Source: Sulfurimonas paralvinellae
GTDB taxonomy: Bacteria > Campylobacterota > Campylobacteria > Campylobacterales > Sulfurimonadaceae
Direction: 5' to 3'
DNA length: 64,000 bases
NCBI RefSeq assembly: GCF_014905135.1
Contig: NZ_CP041406.1
Location: 434,001 to 498,000, forward strand
Part shown: in pieces, positions 18,887 to 28,055 of the stretch
How positions within the stretch are numbered: the stretch's first letter is position 1
Layout of the letters: the number at the start of each line of letters is the position of its first letter
Made by a program: the position numbers and the translations under genes
Notes under the pieces: generated by a model
Database searches by the model: none
What the model was told of the DNA's origin: nothing
The model's input: the letters and a program-made list of their open reading frames with translations, nothing else

Positions 18887-19387
18887 ATGCAAAATAACGT
18901 AGAACCGATGACAATATATGGTTATGAAAAACTGCAGGCTGAGGTCAAGGATTTAAAAGAAGTAAAACGCCCCGGCATTGTAAAAGCGATAGAAGAGGCC
19001 CTTGAACATGGTGACTTGAAAGAAAATGCAGAGTACCATGCGGCAAAAGAGGCGCAGAAAAATATTGACAATCGTCTCGCAGAACTGCAAGAAATACTTG
19101 GAAATGCACAGATAGTAGATCCAAGTGAACTTGCACACTCGAAGGTCTCTTTTGGTTCTACTGTTGTTATGACCGATATGGACAGCGATGAAGAGGTTAC
19201 GTACACGATCGTCGGCGGTGCTGAGAGTAATCCTGACAAAGGGCTTATCTCATTTAACTCGCCGCTTGCAAAACAGCTTTTAGGACGTGAAGAGGGTGAT
19301 GAGGTCGTGGTGCAGCTTCCTGGCGGTAAAAAAGAGTTTGAGATAGATGAAGTAAAATATCAGGAGATCATTTTTGACAGCCACTAA
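18887..19387 (+). CDS. greA: Transcription elongation factor GreA
   Basis: GreA rescues backtracked RNA polymerase by stimulating transcript cleavage. The 166-residue product has the N-terminal coiled coil with the acidic tip (EHGDLKENAEYHAAKE) and the C-terminal FKBP-like domain (NSPLAKQLLGREEGDEV). Length is typical. A TATAAT box at 18847-18852 lies 35 bases before the ATG, so it likely has its own promoter. Its 3' end overlaps argC by 14 bp. Confidence 0.97.
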   Translation: MQNNVEPMTIYGYEKLQAEVKDLKEVKRPGIVKAIEEALEHGDLKENAEYHAAKEAQKNIDNRLAELQEILGNAQIVDPSELAHSKVSFGSTVVMTDMDSDEEVTYTIVGGAESNPDKGLISFNSPLAKQLLGREEGDEVVVQLPGGKKEFEIDEVKYQEIIFDSH

Positions 19388-20387
19388 AGATATAAATGTA
19401 GGTATAGTCGGTGCAACGGGATATACGGGACTTGAACTCGTAAAAATGCTAGTAAAGCATCCAAGGTTTCAACTTGCATATATCGCAAACTCAGAAGGCG
19501 ACACGACTATCAATGAACTCCATCCGTCACTCAGCGGTGTATGTGAAGATAAGGTTGAAAAAGCGGATGTCGATGCTATAGCAAAACACTGTGAGCTTGT
19601 TTTTCTGGCACTGCCTCATAAAACTGCCATGGCATATGTGAAGCCTTTAATTGCAAAAGGCGTGAAAGTTGTGGACCTCTCCGCTGACTATAGACTTCCT
19701 CTTGATATCTATGAAGAATTTTATTGTCCGCATACTGATGTTGAAAATCTCTCTCATGTAGTCTATGGACTGCCGGAACTATTTCGCCAAGAGCTGAAAT
19801 CTGCCAAACTTGTGGCAAATCCTGGTTGTTTTCCGACATCTGCTATTTTAGGGCTGCTGCCGTTTATGTCAAAACGCGTAGCTGATACTCCTATTATTAT
19901 TGATGCAAAAACAGGTGTCAGCGGTGCCGGCAAAAAACTCAGTGAAGTGACACACTTTGTCAATGTCAACGACAACCTTTTTGCCTACAATCCACTTATG
20001 CACAGACATGCACCGGAGATCGCCAATAAACTGGGCGTTGATTTTGAGATGGTCAATTTCGTACCACATTTGGTTCCTGTAACGCGTGGTATGTTAAGCT
20101 CCATCTACATTACGGTAGAGGGTGATTTTGATGCTGAGGCTTTATTGCGTGAGCATTATAAAAACGATGCTCACGTGAGAGTCTCATCAAAACCCGTAGA
20201 TATGAAAAATGTAGCCGGAACAAATTTCTGTGACATCTATGTACAGAAAAAAGGCAATCTTCTCTTTATTGCCTCTGCTATTGACAATCTAATGCGCGGT
20301 GCTTCATCTCAAGCCGTTGTCAATGCCAATCTGATGATGGGACTTGATGAGACTATGGGTATTCCAGATATAGCGTATGTCCCATAG
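19374..20387 (+). CDS. argC: N-acetyl-gamma-glutamyl-phosphate reductase
   Basis: ArgC makes N-acetylglutamate semialdehyde in arginine synthesis, using NADPH. The N-terminal Rossmann motif VGIVGATGYTGLEL is clear, and the catalytic Cys is in VANPGCFPTSAI. The 337-residue length is normal. The start is TTG at 19374, with AGGAG six bases upstream inside greA. The coupling of argC to greA and to the LpxH-like gene (11-bp overlap) looks like a compact housekeeping operon rather than an arginine operon. Confidence 0.96.
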   Translation: MTATKDINVGIVGATGYTGLELVKMLVKHPRFQLAYIANSEGDTTINELHPSLSGVCEDKVEKADVDAIAKHCELVFLALPHKTAMAYVKPLIAKGVKVVDLSADYRLPLDIYEEFYCPHTDVENLSHVVYGLPELFRQELKSAKLVANPGCFPTSAILGLLPFMSKRVADTPIIIDAKTGVSGAGKKLSEVTHFVNVNDNLFAYNPLMHRHAPEIANKLGVDFEMVNFVPHLVPVTRGMLSSIYITVEGDFDAEALLREHYKNDAHVRVSSKPVDMKNVAGTNFCDIYVQKKGNLLFIASAIDNLMRGASSQAVVNANLMMGLDETMGIPDIAYVP

Positions 20388-21114
20388 TATTGAGATAAAA
20401 GAGGGTGCATACATCATTTCCGATGCGCACTACTCTGACGATAGAGTGCAACTCCTTGCCTTTATAAAAGCGATCCACTCAAAAGAGCTCAAGCCGACAC
20501 AACTCATTTTGATGGGTGACATCTTTGATGCACTCTTTGGACTTATTGACTACACGTACGAGACAAATCAGGAGATGATAGACCTGCTTGAAGTGATTGC
20601 GGAAGATATAGAAGTGTTCTATTTTGAAGGCAATCATGACTTCAATCTCAAAGCCATATTTAAAAATATTCAAATTTTCCCAATTGCAAAACAGCCTCTC
20701 TTGGCATCGTATAAAAATAAAAAGATCTATCTTGCCCATGGTGATTTCGATGCACCTTTTGGCTATCAACTTTATACGGCGCTGATTCGTAACCCTTTTA
20801 TGCTCTTTGTTTTAAAGTATATAGACATTGCGCTGAATCATTTTATTATCAATAAAATAGAAGGGCATCTTGATAAAAAAGATGACTGTAAAGAGCTTGT
20901 GTGGTTTGAGGATTTTATACAAAAACGCTTTAGAAATAAGTATAAATGTGACTATTTTATAGAAGGACATTTTCATCAAAATAAAACTCTCAGATTGAAT
21001 AGTTTTACTTATATCAATCTGGGGGCTTTTGCTTGCAATCAAAGATATTTTATTGTAAAATCAGTGCAAGATAAAGAACTATTGGAAGAACATCAATTTT
21101 CCAATGAGAGGTAA
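20377..21114 (+). CDS. lpxH: LpxH-like UDP-2,3-diacylglucosamine hydrolase / metallophosphoesterase
   Basis: The 245-residue protein carries all calcineurin-type metal motifs in order: SDAHY at about 15-19, GDIFD at about 47, GNHD at about 87, HGDFD at about 117, and GHFH near residue 192. This matches LpxH, which cleaves UDP-diacylglucosamine to lipid X in lipid A synthesis at the inner membrane. The first motif is SDAHY rather than SDLHL, and no other lpx gene is nearby, so a related phosphoesterase remains possible. It overlaps argC by 11 bp and lies 3 bp before cheV. Confidence 0.75.
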   Translation: MSHSIEIKEGAYIISDAHYSDDRVQLLAFIKAIHSKELKPTQLILMGDIFDALFGLIDYTYETNQEMIDLLEVIAEDIEVFYFEGNHDFNLKAIFKNIQIFPIAKQPLLASYKNKKIYLAHGDFDAPFGYQLYTALIRNPFMLFVLKYIDIALNHFIINKIEGHLDKKDDCKELVWFEDFIQKRFRNKYKCDYFIEGHFHQNKTLRLNSFTYINLGAFACNQRYFIVKSVQDKELLEEHQFSNER

Positions 21115-21117
21115 AAT

Positions 21118-22059
21118 ATGGATGATAACTCCCTAAAAGTCGGTTCTAACGAGATGGAACTTGTAGACTTTCGTATACTCAAACAAGAAGATGACGGGAA
21201 AGTATATGAAGGTATCTATGGTATAAATGTATCAAAGGTACGAGAGATTATTCGCGTACCTTTTTTAACAGAACTGCCGGGTACGCCTGAGTTTATCGAA
21301 GGAATTTTCGATCTGCGTGAGGTAGTGATTCCTGTTGTAAATCTTGCGAAATGGATGGGTGTAAAAGAGCCTGAAGATGCGCAGAAAAATGCTCGTGTCA
21401 TTATTACCGAGTTCAATAATGTGCTCATTGGATTCATTGTTCATGAAGCAAAGAGAATTCGAAGAATTTCATGGGGTGATATTGAACCTGCAACTTTCAT
21501 GAACAGCTCAAACGGGCTTGATGCTAATAAGATCACCGGAGTAACGAAGATTGAAGGGGACAGTGTTCTTCTTATATTGGATCTTGAAAGCGTTGTTCAG
21601 GATCTTGGACTGTATGAGCCGGAGACGGATACTGCACCTGAGCAGATAGAACACTTCTCAGGACTTGCTATGGTTCTAGATGATAGTTCAACAGCTCGAA
21701 AGATCGTTAAAGATGCACTGCAGAAGATGGGCTTTAATGTTGTCGAAGCGATGGACGGGGATGAAGGTCTTCGCAAACTAGATGAACTTTATGCTACTTA
21801 TGGAGACAAACTGGTTGATACACTCAAAATTATAATTTCTGATGTTGAGATGCCGAAGATGGATGGTTTTCACTTTGCAGCCAATGCAAAAGATGATGCC
21901 AGATTTAAAGATATTCCAATTGTTTTCAACTCTTCGATAAGTGATCACTTTAGTGAAGGCAGAGGTATTGAGGCTGGTGGAGAAGCTTACTTGGTAAAAT
22001 TCCAGGCAAGTTCATTTTATGATGAAGTGTCACGTGTCGTACGTGCACATATGAAGTAG
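21118..22059 (+). CDS. cheV: Chemotaxis protein CheV
   Basis: CheV couples receptors to CheA. Residues 1 to about 165 form a CheW-like domain (GINVSKVREIIRVP, IFDLREVVIPVVNL). Residues about 180-313 form a receiver domain with VLDDSSTARKI and the phosphoacceptor Asp in IISDVEMPKMDG. The length of 313 residues is standard. It is the first of three chemotaxis genes in the order cheV-cheA-cheW, typical of Campylobacterota. Confidence 0.95.
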   Translation: MDDNSLKVGSNEMELVDFRILKQEDDGKVYEGIYGINVSKVREIIRVPFLTELPGTPEFIEGIFDLREVVIPVVNLAKWMGVKEPEDAQKNARVIITEFNNVLIGFIVHEAKRIRRISWGDIEPATFMNSSNGLDANKITGVTKIEGDSVLLILDLESVVQDLGLYEPETDTAPEQIEHFSGLAMVLDDSSTARKIVKDALQKMGFNVVEAMDGDEGLRKLDELYATYGDKLVDTLKIIISDVEMPKMDGFHFAANAKDDARFKDIPIVFNSSISDHFSEGRGIEAGGEAYLVKFQASSFYDEVSRVVRAHMK

Positions 22060-22071
22060 GGAGTATAAAAT

Positions 22072-24477
22072 ATGGATGAATTTCAAGAGATACTGCAGGA
22101 TTTTTTAGTTGAATCATTTGAATTGGTTGAAAAACTCGACGAAGATCTTGTCGAACTGGAATCAAACCCGGAAGATCTAGAACTTTTAAACGGAATATTT
22201 CGTGTAGCGCATACCGTTAAAGGTGCTTCATCATTTTTAAATTTCGATGTATTGACTCACCTTACACACCATATGGAGGATGTTCTTAATCGTGCACGTC
22301 ATGGAGAACTCACAATTACTCCGGATGTCATGGATGTTATTTTAGAATCTATTGACCTTATGAAAGCGCTTCTTGAGACTATTCGTGACACAAGCAGTGA
22401 TGCGGGTATTGATGTCTCTGCATGTGTGGCTAAGCTAGATAAGATAACAGGCGGTACGGGTGAAGTAGAAACACCGACAGTAACGACACCGCCTGAAGAA
22501 GCAGGAGCTACAGAAGAGATAGAGGCTGAAGAAGAAAAAGCCGAAGAATCTGAAGAAGATGAAATAGATTATGAAAATATGTCTCCTGAAGAGGTTGAAG
22601 CTGAGATTGAGAGACTTTTAGCCCAGCGTCAAGAAGAGGACAGAAAAAAACGTGAAGCTAAAATAGCTGCAGGTGAATCAGTACCTCAGATGCCGGATGA
22701 AGAAGAAGCAGAAGAAGAAAAAGCTCCACAAGAGGAGCCAAAAGAGAGTGCCCCTGCACCGACTCCTGCACCGGCTGTAAAGAAAGAAGCACCAAAAGAA
22801 GAGGCAAAAGCGGCAGCACCTGCGAAAAAGACGCCTGCTGCGGTAGAACAGACGATTCGTGTTGATGTGAAACGACTTGATCACTTGATGAACCTTATCG
22901 GTGAACTTGTTCTTGCAAAAAATAGACTGATAAAAATCAATGACGATGTGGAAGAGCGTTATGAAGGTGAAGAGTTTTTAGAAGAGCTGAACCAGGTTGT
23001 TTCTATTGTATCTCTTGTAACGACTGATCTGCAGATAGCTGTTATGAAGACAAGAATGCTTCCAATCGGTAAAGTCTTTAACAAATTCCCTCGTATGATT
23101 CGTGACCTTTCGCGTGAGCTTAACAAAAAGATCGAACTTGTGATCTCAGGGGAAGAGACGGAGCTTGACAAGTCAATCGTCGAAGAGATAGGTGATCCAC
23201 TTGTCCATATTATCCGTAACTCTTGTGATCACGGAATTGAATCTCCTGATGAACGTCTGGCAAAAGGAAAACCTGAAACAGGAACTATAGCGCTGAAAGC
23301 ATATAATGAAGGAAATCAGATTGTCATTCAGATAGATGATGACGGAAAAGGTCTTGATCCTGAAATGTTAAAGAACAAATCGCTTGAAAAAGGCATTATC
23401 ACTGAAAAAGAGGCTGACTCCATGAGTGATAAAGAGGCTTATGCGCTTATCTTTAAACCAGGATTCTCAACGGCTGCAGCGGTTACTAATGTCTCGGGCC
23501 GTGGTGTAGGAATGGATGTTGTAAAAACAAACATCGAAAAACTCAACGGTATTATCGATATTGACTCTGAAGTTGGCAAGGGAACTTCTATAAAACTAAA
23601 AATCCCTCTCACACTTGCCATTATTCAGGCACTTCTTGTAGGTGTTCAGGAGGAACATTATGCGATTCCTTTGGCTTCTGTACTGGAGACAGTGAGAATT
23701 TCAAAAGATGAGATCTATACTGTTGAGGGCAAAAACGTTATGCGTCTGCGTGATGATGTCCTCTCTCTCGTTCATATCGGTGATATTTTTGAAGTAGAAC
23801 GCATACTTGATGCGAGTGAACATGCCTATGTCGTTGTTCTTGGACTTGGAACAAGCAAGCTGGGACTTATAGTAGATACATTGGTCGGTCAGGAAGAGAT
23901 CGTTATCAAATCACTTGGTGATTATCTCAAAGGCATTGAAGGTATTGCTGGTGCAACGATTCGTGGTGATGGTGGCGTAACACTCATTGTTGATGTTGTT
24001 GCCTTGATGAATATGGCAAAGGATGTCAAAGCATCTGCTGTGAGTGAAGGTTCTGAAGGTAGCGCAAGTAATGAAAAAACGAAGGCATCTGATTATACGG
24101 TCATGATAGTAGATGATTCAAAAACAGACAGAACCATTATGAGAAAAGCATTGGAACCTATGGGTGTGACACTTGTTGAAGCATCTGATGGTCAAGAAGC
24201 CTTGGGTATCTTGAAATCAGGTGACTATAATTTCGATGCGATGCTCATTGATATCGAAATGCCGAGAATGGATGGTTATACACTGGCAAATGAGATTAAA
24301 AAGTACAACAGGTATAAAAATCTTCCACTTATTGCCGTTACTTCAAGAACAAGTAAAGCGGATCGTATGCGTGGTGTTGAATCTGGTATGGTTGAGTATA
24401 TTACAAAACCATACTCTGCAGATTATCTGGCAAGTGTTGTTCAGAGAAATGTTAACTTTAAAGCGGAGTTCTTATAA
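22072..24477 (+). CDS. cheA: Chemotaxis histidine kinase CheA with C-terminal receiver
   Basis: CheA phosphorylates response regulators to steer flagella. The 801-residue protein has an HPt domain with His47 in RVAHTVKGASS, an acidic and Pro/Ala-rich linker (about 145-255) without a clear P2 domain, a dimerisation helix pair, the ATPase (NSCDHGIESPDERL, GRGVGMDVVK), a CheW-like domain (about 530-665) and a C-terminal receiver (about 680-801) with Asp in LIDIEMPRMDG. The CheA-receiver fusion (CheAY) is characteristic of Campylobacterota and may act as a phosphate sink. The stop overlaps the cheW start by 1 bp. Confidence 0.97.
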   Translation: MDEFQEILQDFLVESFELVEKLDEDLVELESNPEDLELLNGIFRVAHTVKGASSFLNFDVLTHLTHHMEDVLNRARHGELTITPDVMDVILESIDLMKALLETIRDTSSDAGIDVSACVAKLDKITGGTGEVETPTVTTPPEEAGATEEIEAEEEKAEESEEDEIDYENMSPEEVEAEIERLLAQRQEEDRKKREAKIAAGESVPQMPDEEEAEEEKAPQEEPKESAPAPTPAPAVKKEAPKEEAKAAAPAKKTPAAVEQTIRVDVKRLDHLMNLIGELVLAKNRLIKINDDVEERYEGEEFLEELNQVVSIVSLVTTDLQIAVMKTRMLPIGKVFNKFPRMIRDLSRELNKKIELVISGEETELDKSIVEEIGDPLVHIIRNSCDHGIESPDERLAKGKPETGTIALKAYNEGNQIVIQIDDDGKGLDPEMLKNKSLEKGIITEKEADSMSDKEAYALIFKPGFSTAAAVTNVSGRGVGMDVVKTNIEKLNGIIDIDSEVGKGTSIKLKIPLTLAIIQALLVGVQEEHYAIPLASVLETVRISKDEIYTVEGKNVMRLRDDVLSLVHIGDIFEVERILDASEHAYVVVLGLGTSKLGLIVDTLVGQEEIVIKSLGDYLKGIEGIAGATIRGDGGVTLIVDVVALMNMAKDVKASAVSEGSEGSASNEKTKASDYTVMIVDDSKTDRTIMRKALEPMGVTLVEASDGQEALGILKSGDYNFDAMLIDIEMPRMDGYTLANEIKKYNRYKNLPLIAVTSRTSKADRMRGVESGMVEYITKPYSADYLASVVQRNVNFKAEFL

Positions 24478-24971
24478 TGAGTGATAAATTAAAAGATATT
24501 ATTAACAAACAGGGCGAACAACAAGAGAGTGTCGTAGAACAGCTTGATGATGTAGTACAGCTTGTCGGATTTATGATAGGCGATGAAGAGTATGCAGTGC
24601 CTATTTTATCTATTCAGGAGATTATAAAACCTTTCACATGGACGCGTGTACCACAGGTTCCGGCTTATGTGCTGGGAGTATTCAATCTCCGTGGAGCTGT
24701 TATTCCACTTATTGATCTGCGTGCAAAATTTGGTTTGAGTACGAAAAAACAGAGTGAAGATACCCGCTTTATCGTTATGCGTCATGGTGATGATGTAGCC
24801 GGGTTCGTTATTGACAGGCTGACCATGGCAATTCGCATTAAAAAAGAGAATATCGGGCCGGCACCTGATACTGTGAATGGGGATGATACTATTATTGACG
24901 GTGTTGGAAAACAGGCAGATAAGATCATTACTATTTTAAAAGTAAATAAACTTCTAGAGAGAGATTTCTAG
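24477..24971 (+). CDS. cheW: Chemotaxis coupling protein CheW
   Basis: CheW bridges receptors and CheA. The 164-residue product is a single CheW domain (FMIGDEEYAVPILSIQEII, VFNLRGAVIPLIDL), with a short N-terminal extension of about 25 residues. Its ATG shares a base with the cheA stop (TAATG), giving coupled translation. Confidence 0.96.
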   Translation: MSDKLKDIINKQGEQQESVVEQLDDVVQLVGFMIGDEEYAVPILSIQEIIKPFTWTRVPQVPAYVLGVFNLRGAVIPLIDLRAKFGLSTKKQSEDTRFIVMRHGDDVAGFVIDRLTMAIRIKKENIGPAPDTVNGDDTIIDGVGKQADKIITILKVNKLLERDF

Positions 24972-24979
24972 ACATTTAG

Positions 24980-26098
24980 ATGTATATAAAACCTCTTATA
25001 GACCTTCAAGACACTAAGCTCTCCATAACTTTTAACGGAGATCTTAGTCTTGCTACAATTGCTACGATACAAAAAGAGATAGCAAAAATTAAGACATACT
25101 CTTTTGAAGAAATCACACTCAACTTTCAATCCATAGATTTTTTAGATACGGCAGGCGGAATATTTATCTATGAACTGCAAAAATATTTTAAAGACAAAGG
25201 TATTTCTGTCAGTACGGTCTTAAAAGATGAACTTCAAAAATCTACTTTGGAACTTGTAACAAGCAATATGCAAAGAAGTTCTCAACTACCCCAAAAGAAA
25301 GAAGAAAGTTTTCTTGAAGTTACAGGAAGACTTTTTTATGAATACTATATTGGATTTATCTCGTTTTTGCAGTTCTTTGGGGAGCTTTTTGTGACAAATA
25401 TACGCTCTATGACATCTTTGAAAAATATTCGTTTTAAAGAGATAGCTTTTGAAATAAATGAAAGCGCCATCAAGGCGCTTGGTATTATTGCTCTTACAAG
25501 TTTCTTGATCGGTCTCGTCGTTGCTTACCAGTCAGCATATCAGTTGAAGATCTATGGAGCAAATATCTTTATTGTCGATATGCTCGGCCTCTCCATCTTC
25601 CGTGAACTCTCTCCGCTCATCACTGCCATCGTTATAGCAGGACGAAGCGGTTCTGCCTATGCTGCACAGATAGGGGCTATGAAGATTACACAGGAGCTTG
25701 ATGCAATGAAGACGATGGGGTTTGAGCCTTTTGCATTTCTTGTTCTGCCTCGCATCATTGCTCTTGTGATAATGATGCCAATTTTAATTTTTGTATCGGA
25801 TATGATGGCAATGTTTGGCGGGTTGATAGTGGCAAATCTTGATCTGCATATTACTCCGGAACTCTTTATAGACAGATTTAGAGAAGTGATCGCTGCAAAA
25901 CATTTTTATGTAGGGATTGTCAAAGGGCCATTTTTTGCATTTTTAATCGCTTCCATTGGAATATACCGTGGTTTGATGGTCAAAGATGACACCCAAAGCA
26001 TAGGATTTAACACGACAAAAAGTGTTGTTGAATCCATCTTTGCAGTGATTGTCTGTGATGCTGTTTTCTCGATAGCATTTACGAACTTGGGAATATAA
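24980..26098 (+). CDS. mlaE: MlaE-type lipid ABC permease with N-terminal STAS domain
   Basis: This is the inner-membrane permease of an Mla-type (MCE) phospholipid transporter acting between inner and outer membranes. Residues 1 to about 90 resemble a STAS/MlaB domain (LNFQSIDFLDTAGGIFIYEL), fused ahead of the MlaE permease (about 150-372) with its typical AGRSGSAYAAQIGAMK and ELDAMKTMGFEPFAF motifs. The fusion explains why there is no separate mlaB. It starts 8 bp after cheW. The genes mlaF, mlaD and an auxiliary lipoprotein follow; no mlaC is seen. Confidence 0.93.
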   Translation: MYIKPLIDLQDTKLSITFNGDLSLATIATIQKEIAKIKTYSFEEITLNFQSIDFLDTAGGIFIYELQKYFKDKGISVSTVLKDELQKSTLELVTSNMQRSSQLPQKKEESFLEVTGRLFYEYYIGFISFLQFFGELFVTNIRSMTSLKNIRFKEIAFEINESAIKALGIIALTSFLIGLVVAYQSAYQLKIYGANIFIVDMLGLSIFRELSPLITAIVIAGRSGSAYAAQIGAMKITQELDAMKTMGFEPFAFLVLPRIIALVIMMPILIFVSDMMAMFGGLIVANLDLHITPELFIDRFREVIAAKHFYVGIVKGPFFAFLIASIGIYRGLMVKDDTQSIGFNTTKSVVESIFAVIVCDAVFSIAFTNLGI

Positions 26099-26100
26099 GC

Positions 26101-26847
26101 GTGAAAGAGCTGATAAAAGTAGAAAATGTAACAACGCGCTTTGGAGATAAGCTTGTTCATGACGGTTTGAATCTGACGATACATGAAGGGGAGATTTACG
26201 GGCTGCTTGGTCCAAGCGGCTGTGGTAAGACGACTCTGCTGCGTGAGATGGTTTTACTGCAGGATATTGCCGGCGGCTCAATTGAGATACTTGGCAAAAG
26301 TCTTAAAAATATAAGTGAGAAGGATGCACAGAGTTTACGATATCGGTGGGGCGTGCTTTTTCAGTTCGGTGCTCTTTTTTCATCTTTGACAATCAGAGAA
26401 AACGTGGCATTACCTCTTGTTGAATATACGAAACTATCAAAAGAGATGATCGATGAGATCGTACGATTTAAGATCAATCTTGTAGGCTTGAAACCTGAGG
26501 ATTCAAATCTTTACCCGTCAGAAATAAGCGGTGGTATGCGAAAAAAAGCAGGCTTGGCACGCGCTTTGGTGATGGACCCGAAACTGCTCTTTTTGGATGA
26601 ACCGACAAGCGGACTTGATCCTATTTCGGCTCGTGAATTCGACAATCTTATTTTGAAACTGAGAAAAATGCTGGGACTAACAATAGTAATGGTAAGTCAT
26701 GATCTGCACTCCATATACAATACTTTAGATAAAGTTGCTATAATAGACAATAAAAAAATAGTATATGAAGGAACGCTGCAGGGATTGAAGTCAGCAAAAA
26801 GTGATTTTATCGATGCTTTTTTTGGGGATAATAGACCTCTTTCATAA
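26101..26847 (+). CDS. mlaF: MlaF-type lipid ABC transporter ATPase
   Basis: The 248-residue ATPase powers the MlaE permease. Walker A is GPSGCGKTTLL, the signature is EISGGMRKKAGLARAL, and Walker B is LLFLDEPTSGLDP with a following SHDLHS switch His. It starts with GTG two bases after mlaE. The last codons (Arg-Pro-Leu-Ser-stop) lie inside the left arm of the palindromic element at 26833-27100, so the C-terminus may have been altered when that element arrived. Confidence 0.94.
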   Translation: MKELIKVENVTTRFGDKLVHDGLNLTIHEGEIYGLLGPSGCGKTTLLREMVLLQDIAGGSIEILGKSLKNISEKDAQSLRYRWGVLFQFGALFSSLTIRENVALPLVEYTKLSKEMIDEIVRFKINLVGLKPEDSNLYPSEISGGMRKKAGLARALVMDPKLLFLDEPTSGLDPISAREFDNLILKLRKMLGLTIVMVSHDLHSIYNTLDKVAIIDNKKIVYEGTLQGLKSAKSDFIDAFFGDNRPLS

Positions 26848-27100
26848 CCTCTGATACTCTTCAGAGGGCTAAAAAGAGTTAAGATTGTGAAAAATCTTTT
26901 TTGAAGCGTAGCTGTAGCTACAGTGATGAAAAGTTTTTTGCAAGATTGATTCTTTTTAACCCTCCCTTTGGGTAAACTATTGCATGCAATACTCTGCGTT
27001 GGATAACCTTCGCCATAGTAAAACTATGCCAAAGAACATCCGCCTTGATTATCTTTTGCACTAGTTTACTGAAGAATATCAGAGGTTATGAAAGAGGTCT
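26833..27100. mobile_element. 268-bp nested palindrome, MITE-like element
   Basis: A 32-bp left arm (26833-26864, AGACCTCTTTCATAACCTCT...) matches the reverse complement of 27069-27100 at 31 of 32 positions. Between the arms lie two further imperfect palindromes: about 26865-26964, centred near TAGCTGTAGCTA, and about 26972-27068, centred on CATAGTAAAACTATG. The whole can fold into a three-arm structure. There is no ORF. AAT flanks both sides and could be a short target duplication. The left arm covers the mlaF stop and the right arm supplies GAAAGAGG, which serves as the mlaD ribosome binding site. A MITE or a structured intercistronic RNA element are both possible. Confidence 0.75.
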
Positions 27101-27101
27101 A

Positions 27102-28055
27102 ATGAATAATAAAGTCAACTATACACTTATCGGTATCTCTGTTTTGGCAGGTCTTGCTTTGCTGTTTGGCTTTGCTTATTGGATGCTCAAACCATCGAGC
27201 GATCAAGAGATGCAGAAGTATCTTATCTATTTCGATGAGTCTGTTTTGGGACTCAATCTCAATGCTCCCGTAAAATACAGAGGTATTAATGTTGGGAAGG
27301 TTGTCAAGCTGCGTATCAATCCAAAGAACACAGAACAGGTTGAAGTAACGGTCGATATTTTAAAAAGTACGCCTATTAAGGAAAATACCGTTGCGAAATT
27401 AACAGCGCAGGGTATTACAGGACTTACTTACATCAACCTCACGCAGGGAAAAAATGATGCTCCGCCACTTAAAGCAAAAGAGGGTGAAGCCTATCCTGTT
27501 ATAAAAACAGTTCCCTCGTTTTTCGAACACTTGGAAAACTCACTTGGTGATGTGTCGTCTCAACTCTCCGCAACACTTTATAAAACACAAAAACTTCTCA
27601 ATGATGAGAATCAACAGCAGATGGCTTTGCTGTTACAGCGAACAGCCAGTGTCATGGATAAATTCGATCGTATTCTCGATGAAAAAACGATCGTTCACTT
27701 CCAAAAAAGCATGAGTAACCTGGATCATATTACATACAAAATAGATAATAGTGTTCTGCCAAATGTAGAAAAATTTGTAGATCAGAGTGTTGCCTGGGAA
27801 CATAAGATAAACAACTCTTTTGAATCAATACAAGAGACATATCTGCGTATGGATAAAACGATGAAGAATATGGGCGTGAGCTTCTCAAAAGCACAAATAG
27901 GTTTTGATACGATGAGCCACAATGTAAACAACACAATGTTGGAGAGTCAGAATGTTATGATAGACCTGCAAAATACACTCGATGACTTTAGACATAATCC
28001 GTCCGCAGTTTTATATAAAAAAACAGAGCCAAAACCTGCTCCGGGAGAGAGATAG
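27102..28055 (+). CDS. mlaD: MlaD-type MCE-domain lipid transport protein
   Basis: The protein binds and passes lipids in the periplasm and is anchored by one N-terminal helix (about 8-29). The MCE domain spans about 37-120 (GLNLNAPVKYRGINVGKV, GITGLTYINL). A long helical tail follows, with little similarity expected between species. The start at 27102 gives 317 residues; the ribosome binding site AGAGG comes from the right arm of the palindromic element. An ATG at 27045 inside that element would add 19 non-family residues and is rejected. Confidence 0.92.
   Translation: MNNKVNYTLIGISVLAGLALLFGFAYWMLKPSSDQEMQKYLIYFDESVLGLNLNAPVKYRGINVGKVVKLRINPKNTEQVEVTVDILKSTPIKENTVAKLTAQGITGLTYINLTQGKNDAPPLKAKEGEAYPVIKTVPSFFEHLENSLGDVSSQLSATLYKTQKLLNDENQQQMALLLQRTASVMDKFDRILDEKTIVHFQKSMSNLDHITYKIDNSVLPNVEKFVDQSVAWEHKINNSFESIQETYLRMDKTMKNMGVSFSKAQIGFDTMSHNVNNTMLESQNVMIDLQNTLDDFRHNPSAVLYKKTEPKPAPGER

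Noticed and set aside
27045-27101. ATG at 27045 as the mlaD start
   Set aside because: It lies in the palindromic element; the added residues are not MlaD-like and the ATG at 27102 has a ribosome binding site.
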